In this document: positions 47,955 through 57,869 of the stretch, in pieces
How the letters are laid out: the number at the start of each line of letters is the position of its first letter
Position numbering within the stretch: position 1 is the stretch's first letter
Source of the DNA: Carpediemonas membranifera
Taxonomy: Eukaryota > Fornicata
Assembly (NCBI GenBank): GCA_019828565.1
Contig: JAHDYR010000062.1
Coordinates: 248,001 to 312,000 of the forward strand
DNA: 64,000 bases
Direction: 5' to 3'
Translations under genes and position numbers: made by a program
Notes under the pieces: generated by a model
Seen by the model: the letters and a program-made list of their open reading frames with translations, nothing else
Database searches by the model: none
What the model was told of the DNA's origin: nothing

Positions 47955-48074
47955 GTAGTCCGTTTAGGACAAGAACACTTTATGAGGAAAAGAGACGACA
48001 CCAAAAGTGTCGACAGAAACCTGAAGACTATGTAAATAATGTTACTATGTAAATATTGGGTAAGACCCACGACA
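47954..48074 (-). repeat. 5' LTR of E2 (121 bp)
   Basis: Identical to 41966-42086. Sense strand TGTCGTGGGTC...GGACTACA. Contains CGACAC/GTGTCG at 47996-48012. Confidence 0.93.
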
Positions 48075-48078
48075 AAGT
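48075..48078. repeat. AAGT target duplication of E2, right
   Basis: Copy of 41962-41965. Confidence 0.9.
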
Positions 48079-48726
48079 AGCAGCATACGTGGCTTGTAGG
48101 AGCACGCCTTGGGTGTAAACGCTGACGCTAGCAGTCTTACGTCGCCTTCAACAGCGCCTTGCGCGTGAAGAATACCCTTGTTGGCGGTACGGATCGGAAT
48201 AACCTCGGAGCTAACTTTTGTCAGCTTGGACGCCCACGTGCTCTTGATGATCGTGACTCCGGCACCTGAATCAAGTAGAGCAGTGAGGTTGTGACCATTA
48301 ATCTGGACTTTGATCAAGGGAACAGATGGCTTAGTCTCGGTCTCGCCCTTAGTCTTTGACGGTTCGCCCTCGGCCGGTGACTCCTTGGAACTTAAAACAC
48401 ACACGCACTTGGAGGATTTACAGTAATCCTCCAGGTGGCCGACACGACCACACTTCTTACATGTGTGCTTGGGCTTCTTACACTTGAACACCGAGTGACC
48501 CTTGCCACCGCAGTTATAGCAGGTGTAGTTAGAGTAGTCCTTTGCCGGCTTCTCCTTCTTGATTGCCTTGTGGCCCTTGTTGGTTTCAGCCGACCGGTTA
48601 TCGGACGAGGGCTTCTTCGGGATCACAGACGAGTCGTGTCTGCGGTCATGGCGGGACGTGTAGGGTTGACGAGAGGGAGCGTCTTCGAAAGCGCTTAGTA
48701 GATCCCGTGACTCTTGGACTTCACGT
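48079..48726 (-). pseudogene. E1 gag C-terminus, zinc knuckles and protease start
   Basis: The E1 segment between the E4 and E2 insertions. It shows REVQESRDLLSAFED, two zinc knuckles (CYNCGGKGHSVFKC, CKKCGRVGHLEDYC) and the protease motif LLDSGAGVTIIK, ending at MLLL. It is in frame with the segments on either side once the two insertions are ignored. Confidence 0.88.
48723..48726. repeat. ACGT target duplication of E4, left
   Basis: Paired with 53244-53247; together they bracket E4 inside the E1 gag gene. Confidence 0.92.
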
Positions 48727-48814
48727 TGTCACGGGGCTACTCATATATTTATGGTCTACGTACCATTCTTTGTAAATCACACACTCGTCAATCGTTTTGC
48801 CCTTAACTGGGTCA
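48727..48814 (+). repeat. 5' LTR of E4 (88 bp)
   Basis: TGTCACGGGG...CTGGGTCA, identical to 53156-53243. It has a TATATTTAT stretch and the stem ATGGT-CTACGT-ACCAT. At 88 bp it is exceptionally short for an LTR. Confidence 0.93.
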
Positions 48815-48826
48815 AAGTAATTACTT
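48815..48826 (+). promoter_or_regulatory. Palindrome at primer-site position of E4
   Basis: AAGTAATTACTT, self-complementary over 12 bases, begins at the first base after the LTR. Ten bases later comes the gag ATG. The core GTAATTAC is shared with E5. Confidence 0.82.
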
Positions 48827-48836
48827 CCCGACTAAG

Positions 48837-51800
48837 ATGGTAACGTTCGATCTAGAGATCAAAATGCCGCGGTTTTCCGCGGCGAACATCACGATAGAAG
48901 GAGTGGAGAAGTTTGAGAGAGAAGTGCGTGTAGCGATCGCCTCCAAGCACGATTACCCGGTTGCTCTATTGCTGCCGAGCGGGCTAGCGAAGGAACTCGA
49001 GAGCTCCAAGCCCGGATTGACCGCCGAAACGGCCACAAAGGAGGAAGTCTTTGATTTTCTCCGAGAGCTCGCTGCCCCCAAGTCGCTTCAGCAGCTTAAG
49101 AAGCATCTCCGCTCCATCGACTGTCCCACAAAGGACACCAGTGGTTATCGCACTCATCTTGCCGCCGTGCGCGATTATACGGATCGATTCAAGAGAGCCG
49201 CCGACTACGCTCAGCGCGTGGCCTCGAAGGAGCGCAAGGACGGACACCGTCGCCTGTACGGCACCAAGAAGACTAAGGTTCCAGTCCTCTCGGAGGACGG
49301 CGCCTCAGCAACGGTCGTCGAAAAGGACGTCCCCTGGACCGCAGACGAAGTCGCGGCCAAGCGGGCCGAGGCCTTCGAAAAGACCGCATCCAAGATGTGC
49401 ATGACGAGGCTTAATCCCCAGATATTGTACGAGCGAGTAGAGATGGAACGTTCTCTGCTCCGCCCTAGCAAGCTCATCGACCTAATCGAGCTCATCAAGC
49501 TCGAGGCCGAATGCCTTGACGACGAACCTCCTACTGAGGAGGTCACGGAAGGCAAGCGCAAGGCCCCAGTGGCCGACGCTCAACGTAACCTGCGGCACCC
49601 CCGTGGAGGCAGTGGCCAATCGGGTACCGCCCGTGTCGCTGAACCACAAGCCCAGACTCCCGCAGCCACGACGGCAACGCAGCCCAGCAAGCCGCGCAAG
49701 CCTTTCAGACCATGCAGGATCTGCCAGGGTAGCCACTATGACTGGGAGTGCCCCCAGAAGAAGGGTCGCCACGATCAGGGCGGGCTGCGCCCGCACCCGA
49801 AGAAGGTCGACCCCCGCTCGCGCGAGGCTAACTTGGCAGTCAGCGAAGAAGCCGTCGTCGTCCAGGCCATGATAAATGGCCATGAATACAACGTCTATGT
49901 CGACACTGGAGCATCGATCTCCTTCATTGGGAGCCAGGCTGTTTATGAGTTGATCCCAAAAGCCGACACGAAGATCATCCAGCTCGATAGCGAGTTAATG
50001 GTGAGAACAGCTAATGCTACAGTCCGGTGCTCTAGTGCCGTGAGAATGCAGCTGTGTATACCGTCCATCAGCGACTGGCCAGTAGAGTTCACAACTTTGT
50101 TCGTCATTCTCCCGGGCCTAAAGGATAAGGTCATCATGGGATGCAGCACGCTCCGAGAACTGGGACTCCTGAACGACGAAGAACTCCATATCAGATTTAA
50201 GCAGCCCGAAGAGGCAGAGAACGATACGGCCACGGAGCCCTTCACTCCAGAGTACATGGCCGCACTAGCAACGTCTGACAAGAGCGAACTGGAGAAGATC
50301 ACGCTCGTTGATGACGACGATGGGCGAATCAAAGCGCTGTGCGAAGAGTTCAGCGAGATCTTCGACAGAGAGCTGCCCAGAGAAGGCAGCGCCCTGCCAA
50401 GAGCACGAGTACCGCTCGACGAGTCGGTGCCGTTCCACCGACACCTCAAAGCACGGCCCCTGAAGCCGGGTGTGAGAGAGCGGGTCCAAGAGGAACTAAG
50501 AAGTCTCGAGAGCAAGGGCCTGATCCAAGACGCCTCGGGGCCGTATGCCTCTCCGGTGGTAGCAGTCCTCACAGGACATAAGGGCTCGTCCAAGCTACGT
50601 CTGTGTGGAGACTACTCGGAGATTAACAAGGCGACGGTCCGCGACCGATATCCGCTCCCCGACATCCGTTCCTTCATCACAGAAGCAGCAGGATCCACAA
50701 GATTCGGTTGCATGGACCTCAGAGAGGGGTATCACCAGATACTGATGGAGCCAGAGGACATACCGAAGACGGCTATCATCACACCAGATGGCTACAAGGA
50801 GTACACCCGCCTGCCCTTCGGCCTCACCAACGCGCCCGCACATTTCCAGAGAGCCATGGATTCTGCCTTTGCTCCACTGAGACAGCGGGGCGTGAGTGCC
50901 TATCTCGACGACATTCGAGTACACGCAGGGTCGACAGACGAGTTCATCGAGCGTCTTCGGGCGTCCTTCGAGACTTGTCGTCAATATAGACTCCGACTGA
51001 AAGCCGAGAAGTGCATCTTCGGGGCCCGGTCCGTTGAGATTGTGGGCTATATATGCGACAAGGATGGATACAGACTGTCTCACCAACGTGTAGAAGCAGT
51101 TAAGAACATCAGACGTCCCAGAACACTGAAAGAGCTGCAGACAACGCTCGGATCGTTTAACTACGTCTCAAAGTTTGTGCACGACTCCTCTCGGATGCTT
51201 CGACCACTTCAGAACCTTAAGAAAGGTGGCAATAGGGACATTGAAGGTCGCTGGGATGCACGCTGCCAAGAAGCGTTCGACAACTTCAAGGAGAAGCTCT
51301 CGGCGACAACAAGCTTAGCCTTCCCGGACCTGACCAAGAAGTGGACGCTTCACACCGACGCCTCCAACGAAGGGTTCGGAGGTATGCTCACACAACGATC
51401 AGAGGACGGAGCCGAAGAGCTCGTCAGCCTCTTCTCGGGCACATTTACCGAGACGCAAAGCAGATGGAGCACATATGAGCAGGAGCTCTACGCTATCCTG
51501 TACGCCGTGACGCGCCCGGACCTGACGGCCCTGTTCAAGATCCATCCGCACTTTAAGGTCATGTCGGATCACCGCAACCTAGTTTACCTCAATAACAAGA
51601 AGTATGTGAACGACAAGATCCTAAGGTGGTCCTTGATACTTTCGGATTACCATTTTACCGTTTCACACGTCGCAGGATCGTCCAACGTTGTGGCTGATCA
51701 TCTTTCCAGAATATCCAACACATTGCTGGTTGCTTTGGAGAATACAGCCAATAGCTTCACACAACTGATCAAAGACACGCAAGAACGTGACTTCTCAGAC

Positions 51801-53135
51801 GAGGAGCGCGAACAGTACAAGAACATTCAGCACGACGGGATAATCACGGTGGAAGGTATTCCCGTGATCCCGCAGGCCTCGGCAGAGCTTAAGCGACGTA
51901 TACTGAAGCACGCTCATCGCTGGCATGAAGGCCGAGACAAGACAATACAGAAGGCCAAGGAGATTGGCATTTGGGCCGGCCTGGCGAGTGACGCTAGCAA
52001 CACCGTCAAGACGTGCCCCGTCTGCGCAAAGACGCGGATTAGACAATACATCCAGGACAACAAGATCTTCAGAACCACGAGCACGACGCCCTGGAGGTCC
52101 ATCGCGATCGACACGATCGGTCCGATTAGCATGGACTCCGAAGGCAACCGATACATCTATGTCATCACCGACTTATGCACACGGTACACCGAGCTTATGC
52201 CATCACACGCCAACGACGCAGAGAGCGCCACCAAGGCCCTGTGGCAGAGTGTCCTGAGACACGGTATCCCGCAGTATATCAAGTCCGACAACGGCGTCGA
52301 ATACACCAACAAGCTCGTGGAGGGCCTAGTAGAGACACTTAAGACCCACCACCAATATACCCTCCCCTACAGCCCGGAGTCCAACGGAGTTGTTGAACGT
52401 CGCAACGGAGAGGTCATGAGACACATTCGATGGATGGTGTTGGCAATGGACAGTTTTGATCATTGGTCTCACGTCTTGCCGCTAGCACAACACATTTTGA
52501 ACAACACTACGCACTCAGATACGGGATTCTCCCCCAATGAGCTCATCTATGGCCGGCGCAACGACATCGGCCGGGTTCAGCTAGGCGACGTGATGACGTC
52601 GAATGAGCCGGAGGGGGAGGTAAGGAATGCCGCGGACTACCTGAGAGCGCTTCGTGATCTGCAACAGCTCGCTGACGAGACATTAGTTGACGAGGGCTCA
52701 GAGGACTTCCGCAAGTTCAAGGAAAAGGTCATCGAGCCTGGAATGCTGGTTTTCAAGAGACCAGTGACGAAGAACAAGCTACACGGACTGCTTGGGCCCT
52801 ACAAGGTCCTGGCCCAGAAAGGTAAGGCCGTGGAACTCGAGTCGGTCCTTGAACAACGCAGAGAGGTTGTCCACAGGTCCAAGCTCGCACCGTGCCCGGC
52901 TATAGAGCTGACTCAAGCCCGACAGATGCGGGCGTCAGACGACGAGTTATACGTCGCTGAAGAGATTGTCAAGCATCGCGCGAGGACGCACGAGCTGCTG
53001 ATCAGATGGGAGGGCTATAAGATCCCCACCTGGGAGAAGTACTCCACAGCTAACAAGCACCTGGGCATCGTCCAGGACTACCTCCGTCGGCATCGCCTAC
53101 GATGGCGCCCCGTTCAGTTTGAGAACAATCCCTGA
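48837..53135 (+). CDS. Gag-pol polyprotein of E4
   Basis: 1432 residues. Gag is at 1-290 with one zinc knuckle (CRICQGSHYDWEC) near 291. The protease VDTGASISFIG is near 355. The RT has the GCMDLREGYHQ, LPFGLTNAPAHFQ and AYLDDIRV motifs near 640-700. The RNase H has HTDASNEGFGG near 840. The integrase HHCC module (HAHRWHEGRDKT, CPVCAKTR) is at about 1025-1063 and the catalytic core is IAIDTIGP, KSDNGVEY and YSPESNGVVERR. A chromodomain-like tail lies near 1370-1415 (HELLIRWEGYKIPTWEKY). All catalytic residues are present, so it is probably functional. It is not close to E1/E2 in sequence. Confidence 0.95.
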   Translation: MVTFDLEIKMPRFSAANITIEGVEKFEREVRVAIASKHDYPVALLLPSGLAKELESSKPGLTAETATKEEVFDFLRELAAPKSLQQLKKHLRSIDCPTKDTSGYRTHLAAVRDYTDRFKRAADYAQRVASKERKDGHRRLYGTKKTKVPVLSEDGASATVVEKDVPWTADEVAAKRAEAFEKTASKMCMTRLNPQILYERVEMERSLLRPSKLIDLIELIKLEAECLDDEPPTEEVTEGKRKAPVADAQRNLRHPRGGSGQSGTARVAEPQAQTPAATTATQPSKPRKPFRPCRICQGSHYDWECPQKKGRHDQGGLRPHPKKVDPRSREANLAVSEEAVVVQAMINGHEYNVYVDTGASISFIGSQAVYELIPKADTKIIQLDSELMVRTANATVRCSSAVRMQLCIPSISDWPVEFTTLFVILPGLKDKVIMGCSTLRELGLLNDEELHIRFKQPEEAENDTATEPFTPEYMAALATSDKSELEKITLVDDDDGRIKALCEEFSEIFDRELPREGSALPRARVPLDESVPFHRHLKARPLKPGVRERVQEELRSLESKGLIQDASGPYASPVVAVLTGHKGSSKLRLCGDYSEINKATVRDRYPLPDIRSFITEAAGSTRFGCMDLREGYHQILMEPEDIPKTAIITPDGYKEYTRLPFGLTNAPAHFQRAMDSAFAPLRQRGVSAYLDDIRVHAGSTDEFIERLRASFETCRQYRLRLKAEKCIFGARSVEIVGYICDKDGYRLSHQRVEAVKNIRRPRTLKELQTTLGSFNYVSKFVHDSSRMLRPLQNLKKGGNRDIEGRWDARCQEAFDNFKEKLSATTSLAFPDLTKKWTLHTDASNEGFGGMLTQRSEDGAEELVSLFSGTFTETQSRWSTYEQELYAILYAVTRPDLTALFKIHPHFKVMSDHRNLVYLNNKKYVNDKILRWSLILSDYHFTVSHVAGSSNVVADHLSRISNTLLVALENTANSFTQLIKDTQERDFSDEEREQYKNIQHDGIITVEGIPVIPQASAELKRRILKHAHRWHEGRDKTIQKAKEIGIWAGLASDASNTVKTCPVCAKTRIRQYIQDNKIFRTTSTTPWRSIAIDTIGPISMDSEGNRYIYVITDLCTRYTELMPSHANDAESATKALWQSVLRHGIPQYIKSDNGVEYTNKLVEGLVETLKTHHQYTLPYSPESNGVVERRNGEVMRHIRWMVLAMDSFDHWSHVLPLAQHILNNTTHSDTGFSPNELIYGRRNDIGRVQLGDVMTSNEPEGEVRNAADYLRALRDLQQLADETLVDEGSEDFRKFKEKVIEPGMLVFKRPVTKNKLHGLLGPYKVLAQKGKAVELESVLEQRREVVHRSKLAPCPAIELTQARQMRASDDELYVAEEIVKHRARTHELLIRWEGYKIPTWEKYSTANKHLGIVQDYLRRHRLRWRPVQFENNP

Positions 53136-53155
53136 GAAGGAGAGAGGGGGTAGGA
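53136..53155 (+). promoter_or_regulatory. Polypurine tract of E4
   Basis: An almost pure purine run ending AGAGGGGGTAGGA, directly before the 3' LTR; plus-strand DNA primer site. Confidence 0.85.
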
Positions 53156-53243
53156 TGTCACGGGGCTACTCATATATTTATGGTCTACGTACCATTCTTT
53201 GTAAATCACACACTCGTCAATCGTTTTGCCCTTAACTGGGTCA
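53156..53243 (+). repeat. 3' LTR of E4 (88 bp)
   Basis: Identical to the 5' LTR at 48727-48814. Confidence 0.93.
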
Positions 53244-53777
53244 ACGTGCTAGGGCTAGGACGGCGGGCATAGCCTTTTCCAGAGGCTGGTCCTCGATGAG
53301 CTCTTGGATGCGGTACATGGCCTTGGGGTTGCTCTTAAAGGCACGCGTATACGCCTCCTTGAGGTTGTCCTCGTTGAGGGACTTCCCATCGAACAGGGAC
53401 AAGAGGAGAGTGAACTTCCGATTGACGCGTGCGACCTGTACCGTGTCGAAGCTGTTGGCTCTTAGACGGAACAGCTGGAGGCGTGAGGTCTTGGTTCTGG
53501 GTTGCAGGGCTTGTCCGAGCCGCTTGAGAGTTCTCTGATCCTTCAGATCGCGGATGTTCTTCCTTGAGGCTACTAGGGGAGTGTGATCGTCGTCTTCGTC
53601 CTGCGTAGTGGATAGGATCGTGGCAATGAGGTCTTGTACCGAGCTATCAATCAAGTCTGAGATATCCCGATGGCCTCCGTAAGCGCGATAGTCGCGGAAG
53701 GCCTCGGCGAAAGTGATGAGAGCCTCAACTGACGGAACCGTTAGTAGAGGAGGTATAAGGCGTTTCTTATCGTTCAT
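53244..53777 (-). pseudogene. E1 gag N-terminal part
   Basis: Starts MNDKKRLIPPLL at 53777, 18 bases after the E1 LTR, and matches the E2 gag closely (DYRAYGGHRDISDLID, QRTLKRLGQALQPR, MYRIQELIEDQPLEKAMPAVLALAR). It is interrupted at 53244 by E4. The bases 53244-53247 are the right ACGT duplication. Confidence 0.88.
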
Positions 53778-53784
53778 GGCTTGA

Positions 53785-53796
53785 ATTTCTAGAAAT
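53785..53796 (-). promoter_or_regulatory. Palindrome at primer-site position of E1
   Basis: ATTTCTAGAAAT, the same as in E2, overlapping the last LTR base. The bases between it and the gag ATG differ from E2 (CAAGC for CTTCC on the sense strand) while the palindrome is kept. Confidence 0.8.
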
Positions 53797-53916
53797 GTAG
53801 TCCGTTAGGGACAAGAAAGCTTTACAGGGAAAAGAGACGACACCAAATGTGTCGACAGAAACCTGAAGACTATGTAAATAATGTTACTATGTAAATATTG
53901 GGTAAGACCCACGACA
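53796..53916 (-). repeat. 5' LTR of E1 (121 bp)
   Basis: TGTAGTCC...CGACA, followed by GGCC at 53917-53920, the same target sequence as at the solo LTR 35816-35936. Confidence 0.88.
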
Positions 53917-54315
53917 GGCCTGCACACGGGAGACCATCTCGGACAGCTGGGGTTCGGCCTCGACGGGGTCGTTAGGCGCGGTAGCCTCGGCCTGCACGGG
54001 TGCCTCCGTCTCCTCGGGCGTAGGGTGAGGCTCATCATCCTCAGCGGCGGCGTCATCAGCTTCGTCGGCGCTGGATCCGGCGTCCTCGGTGCTGGGCGCA
54101 GGCGGCAAGTCTCCAGCAGGAGCAGACGGTGAGGTAGCATCGTCGGATGTGACAGAGGCGGGCGCGGGAGCGAACACGGCACGGTAGGTACGTTGCCGGT
54201 TCGGAAGCTGGTCTTCTTGCACATGCTTGTCGAGAAGCCGCTTGAACGCGGTCCGAGCGCGTGACGTAGTGAAAAACGGCAGCAAATGCCTTACTAGCTC
54301 GTCAAAGTTGCTCAT
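53917..54315 (-). pseudogene. Second copy of E5 antisense gene, N-terminal part
   Basis: Same sequence as 35937-36335 (MSNFDELVRHLLPFF...SEMVSRVQ). It is cut by the E1 5' LTR. Its C-terminal half would be the one at 35014-35815 if E1 and the material between were removed. Confidence 0.85.
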
Positions 54316-55084
54316 TCGTGTAGATCGCTCTGTCACTCGAAGTGACAGCACGCGATCAATGGAAAACAAAGAAGAAGAACAAAACGGAGCGGATCTACAG
54401 GCCAATAGGCACACAATTGACGCGGATGATGTTGATTACTTATGGCGGGTGGCTTAAGGCCAAGCTCGCATGGCGAAGAGGCAAGGAAAATTACAGAAGC
54501 CAGAACTCGCGATTGAGACCTCGTTGAGGCCTCTAGAGGCCTTTTTTGGGCCTTTGATGTTGTTATTATCTATGAATGCAGCTCCTGGAGCTGATAATGG
54601 TGGTTAATTGCAAAGTGGCCAAGGATTTACGTCCCTGATTTACGCTCATGTAAGTTTTCCAATTGAGACTGGAAACGCCCAGGACAGTGTGTGAGACACA
54701 CTTGGCTGTTGCGAAGTGGCACAAGTGGCCGTTTAGTCGGAGATAGCGACTAGAGATTTTAGACAGAGTTGGTGTGAGTTACCCACTAACTTAGCAGCGC
54801 TGCAGATCATGATAACTCTTGCTTGATTGCTTGATAGCTCTTGACCCGAAGGCTGCAAGGATGTGCGCCGGTGCTAGCCACACCGGGTTGGGCGATGCTT
54901 GGCCGCTGACCCTAGTAGCACATGCCTCGCGAGCATGGAGGGGTAGAGAGGTGCACTTACACAGGACACGACACATGCAAGGACAGTAGACCCGACGGGG
55001 TCCAGGAGAAATGACGATAACCCAGCGGGCAGTCCGGTCGACTGCCGATGGGTCCCCATGATGCTCGCCGAGCATGTGGGCCAG
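54316..55084. other. Repeat of the E5 antisense upstream region
   Basis: Copy of 36336-37103, with one extra base near 54858. No gene is supported. Same hairpin plus T6 near 54528-54550. Confidence 0.6.
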
Positions 55085-55196
55085 TGTGGTGGTCATAGAC
55101 CACACTAATCATTTATACAGTTTAAGCCATTTATTGGCACAAGGGTTTTCTCTTCTTCTTTCCCTATAAAAGCATTCTCCGCATTAGCGAGGCACA
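55085..55196 (+). repeat. 5' LTR of gypsy element E3 (about 112 bp, start inferred)
   Basis: TGTGGTGG...GAGGCACA with TG...CA ends and a TATAAAA promoter-like box near 55165. The left edge opens with the stem GTGTGGT/ACCACAC. No second LTR is present to confirm the start. The same sequence is at 37104-37215. Confidence 0.55.
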
Positions 55197-55207
55197 TTAA
55201 CGTTAAT
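55196..55207 (+). promoter_or_regulatory. Palindrome at primer-site position of E3
   Basis: ATTAACGTTAAT, self-complementary, with its first A the last LTR base. The gag ATG (55217) is nine bases further on. Also at 37215-37226. Confidence 0.75.
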
Positions 55208-55216
55208 TCCCCTCAA

Positions 55217-56915
55217 ATGCTGAAGAAATCCGATCCCCCGTTGCTGAAGTCGCCAGATCTGAACGAACTGTTCATCTTTGTGGACAAGTTCAACGATTAC
55301 CGCGCCTTAGGGGGCAAGCGAGACATTGAGAAGCTAATCGACAGCGAGGTTCGGGAGATGGTGACAGCAATCCTACCAGCGGACGATCTTGACGACGCGG
55401 AGGAAGAGATCCCTCTCCTCCTTAATCAACATCATCGTGCCGCTCGCTCCAGAGCCCAGAAGGACCTCAAGATCATCAAGCGCCTAGGACGCGCTCTCAG
55501 ACCTACTCAAGAAGTCAACAAGCTCCGTCTCTTTAGAATCACCGCCAAGGACTTCTCCCCTATCGAAGTTGCTCGAGTCAACAAGAAGTTCCGTATTACC
55601 ATGGCAGTCGTCCAACCCGAGTTCCCCCTCGAGACACTACGCGACATATACGTTCGTTGTTTCAAGTTCGGATCCAACCAGACGATGTACCGCATCAAGG
55701 GAGGTGATCCAGGACATGTCGCTAGAAGATGCCATGCCGCGCGTTCTAGCCCTATCCAGAACAGTCCAAGAGAGCACCGCGATCGCCAACGCGTTCCAGG
55801 ACAAGCCGTCCAACGCCGAGCACCACCACACGAGCCGTAACTCCCACCGACGCAACGATCGCAAGCCTCAGTCACGTCCCACCGAAGACCGTTCGCATGC
55901 TACCAGACCTGAACACGCGTCGACTAAGCCTATCGACAAGAAGGGCAGACGTGATCATTCACAGTTCACTTGCTATAACTGTGGTGGTAAGGGTCACGCC
56001 GTCTACGAGTGTAAGAAGCCCAAGAACAAGTGTCAGAAGTGCGGGAAGAGCGGACACCTTGACAGGTTCTGTAAATCCCCACAGTACTTGTCCTTGTTCT
56101 CGATGACTTCACACAAACGCAAAGATAGCCTACCTCTGCGCAAAGTTAAGGTCGAGGGTCGAGACGTCGTTGCCTTGATTGATTCGGGAGCCAACTGCTC
56201 CACTATATCCCCCAAGCTGACCAAGGGTATGACGCGAATATCAGATGAAGAGCGAAGCGTGCGTACAGCCAAGGGAACTATACAGTCCCAAGGTTCCGTG
56301 CAAGGGAACATCAAACTCATGCCGTCAGCCTTTACACCTAAGGCAGTGTCCTTCAAGCCGGAGTTGATTGTGCTAGATACTGAGTTCGACGTCGTCCTGG
56401 GGTACCCCCACCTTGTCGAGCTGGGAATCCTCCCCGACGTGAACGTAGAGTCAGGGGAAGACTCGGACGAAGTCCAGGTCCCCGAAGCTTTCAAGCACAA
56501 CGCTGCCATCTTTAGTCTATCCGACCAGTCGACCAAGAGTCAAGCCGAACTGATCAAGAGGTTCTCCGATCTATTCCAAGACCTGGACGAACCTAGCAGG
56601 CTAGAGCCGTACGACCTCGTTCTGAAGGACGATCGGGTCGTGAACGCCAGACCTTACTATGTACCCCCAGCGAAGATACACGTCGTGAGAGAGCACATCG
56701 ACACGCTGCTAGCCAAGAAATATATCGAGGCCTGTCAGTCACAATACGCTTCCCCAGCTATGACTGTGCCTAAGAAGGGAGGCAAGTCGCGTTTCGTAGT
56801 CGATTTCCGCCGTATTAACGAGCTTACTGAGCCGTTCGACTACCCCATCCCTCGTATCGACGAGGTGCTGTCACAGCTCGCAGGACAGAAGATCTTCGCG
56901 ACTCTAGACCTCATA
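55217..56915 (+). pseudogene. Gag, protease and partial RT of gypsy element E3
   Basis: Gag starts MLKKSDPPLL and is related to E1/E2 gag (DYRALGGKRDIEKLID, IIKRLGRALRP). An extra G near 55702 shifts the frame (MYRIK then VIQDMSLEDAMPRVLALSR). Two zinc knuckles (CYNCGGKGHAVYEC, CQKCGKSGHLDRFC), a protease (LIDSGANCSTIS) and the RT start (YASPAMTVPKKGGKSRFVVDFRRINE) follow. The frame stops just after FATLDL, where E2 continues SSGYHQ, so the element is cut off inside the RT and its 3' end is absent. Confidence 0.88.
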
Positions 56916-57247
56916 CTGTAAGAATGGCTAGAGTCTCCCGGGAGATACTCTGGAGATACTCATGTGTCAACGCTGGTCAAACCTCGCGATCCAGGCGATC
57001 TCAGGCACCTCCAGAACATCTAGAAGGTAGTTATAGAAGCATAAAAGACATGTCTGGCGTCTTGAAGTATCACATGGTGTCAGTGTTGATAAAAGAGGAT
57101 AACGCATTTTATGTTGTAAATGTGAAGTGCTCGTTCGAACATGGGATCTTAACAGCGGTGTTTTATAGCTAATAGCAATGCCCTCTGAAGTTTTCAGCCT
57201 CCAGTATCTTCTACTTCCGTATGAATTAATGATTGAATCAAGAGATT

Positions 57248-57354
57248 GAGAAAATGAAGACTTCCCCACAAAAACCAAACATGGGGGGATAATCCATGGG
57301 GGTCAAGTACTATCCGTACATACTCAGGTTCTGTGGGGAAGTCTTCATTTTCTC
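57248..57354. repeat. 23-bp perfect inverted repeat, hairpin or MITE-like
   Basis: 57248-57270 (starting GAGAAAATGAAGAC) is the exact reverse complement of 57332-57354, with a 61-base interior containing CATGGGGG twice. No clear target duplication is visible. It may be a small foldback element or an old transposon end. Confidence 0.7.
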
Positions 57355-57808
57355 GCATTCGAAAATCTGCAAAATTTTATCAACGATGAGATGGTCTTGG
57401 AAGATTGTGCTAACAACAGAGGTGTAACTAGATCAACAAAGGATCATGGAACATTTGGTTTGTCCTAACGCCCGAAACAGTGCCCAAAGAGCTCGTGACA
57501 CAGGTGAACGCCAGAAAGAAATGAAGTTGCTCAGAGTGTACACCATATTGTCCTAGTTCCAATACTTTTTACCATTTTCTTCCAGCTGCTTTCGTTGGCG
57601 AGTTTCATTTTTTCTTACCGTTACTTCCGCAGTATCTTGCAAGATTCAGGGGGAAATTCAAATTCACTTTTCCTTTGAGGGCAAAGCAGAATTGCGCAAT
57701 AACGCATCAATGGGTATGAGAAGCATAGAATACGTATAAAACTCAGTGTAGTTGCTGCTCACAACTTTTTGGAGGAAACAGAGCAGCGGAAGCCCCAAAC
57801 CAAAAATC

Positions 57809-57837
57809 TTTCACAAACTCTTGTGAAACTTGTGAAA
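57809..57837. promoter_or_regulatory. TTTCACAA-N4-TTGTGAAA palindrome with extra half-site
   Basis: A perfect eight-base-pair inverted repeat at 57809-57828, followed by another TTGTGAAA at 57830-57837, about 30 bases before the ATG at 57870. The same motif directly precedes the ATG at 60552. It looks like a shared transcription-factor or operator site. Confidence 0.5.
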
Positions 57838-57869
57838 TGTGAAAGTGACTTCAGCAAAAATTCCTGAGC

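Larger units (their letters stand above)
41966..48074 (-). mobile_element. Ty3/gypsy chromovirus E2, complete
   Basis: 6109 bp with identical 121-bp LTRs, 4-bp AAGT duplications, one intact gag-pol frame and an intact antisense gene. It is inserted in the protease region of E1. Identical LTRs and open frames point to a very recent insertion and potential activity. Confidence 0.93.
48727..53243 (+). mobile_element. Ty3/gypsy chromovirus E4, complete
   Basis: 4517 bp with identical 88-bp LTRs, ACGT duplications, a polypurine tract and a single intact gag-pol frame. No antisense gene: the pol stop lies only 20 bases before the 3' LTR. It is the youngest-looking element here together with E2. 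Confidence 0.95.
37286..53916 (-). mobile_element. Ty3/gypsy chromovirus E1, host of nested E2 and E4
   Basis: The minus-strand element is in four pieces: 5' LTR and gag start (53916-53244), gag end and protease start (48726-48075), and pol plus antisense gene (41965-37286). E4 splits gag (ACGT duplication) and E2 splits the protease region (AAGT duplication). Across both insertions the gag-pol frame is continuous, so E1 was open before. Its own 5' LTR is followed by the GGCC target. The 3' LTR is missing. Confidence 0.85.
56916..57869. other. Low-GC non-coding region right of E3
   Basis: About 950 bases, visibly more AT-rich than the retroelements. No gene is supported. It holds a perfect 23-bp inverted repeat (57248-57354) and palindromic TTTCACAA/TTGTGAAA sites before 57870. 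Confidence 0.5.

Noticed and set aside
47936-48070. E2 gag-pol starting inside the LTR (MGLTQY...)
   Set aside because: This N-terminal extension is LTR and palindrome sequence. E3 and E4 gag also start just after their palindromes.
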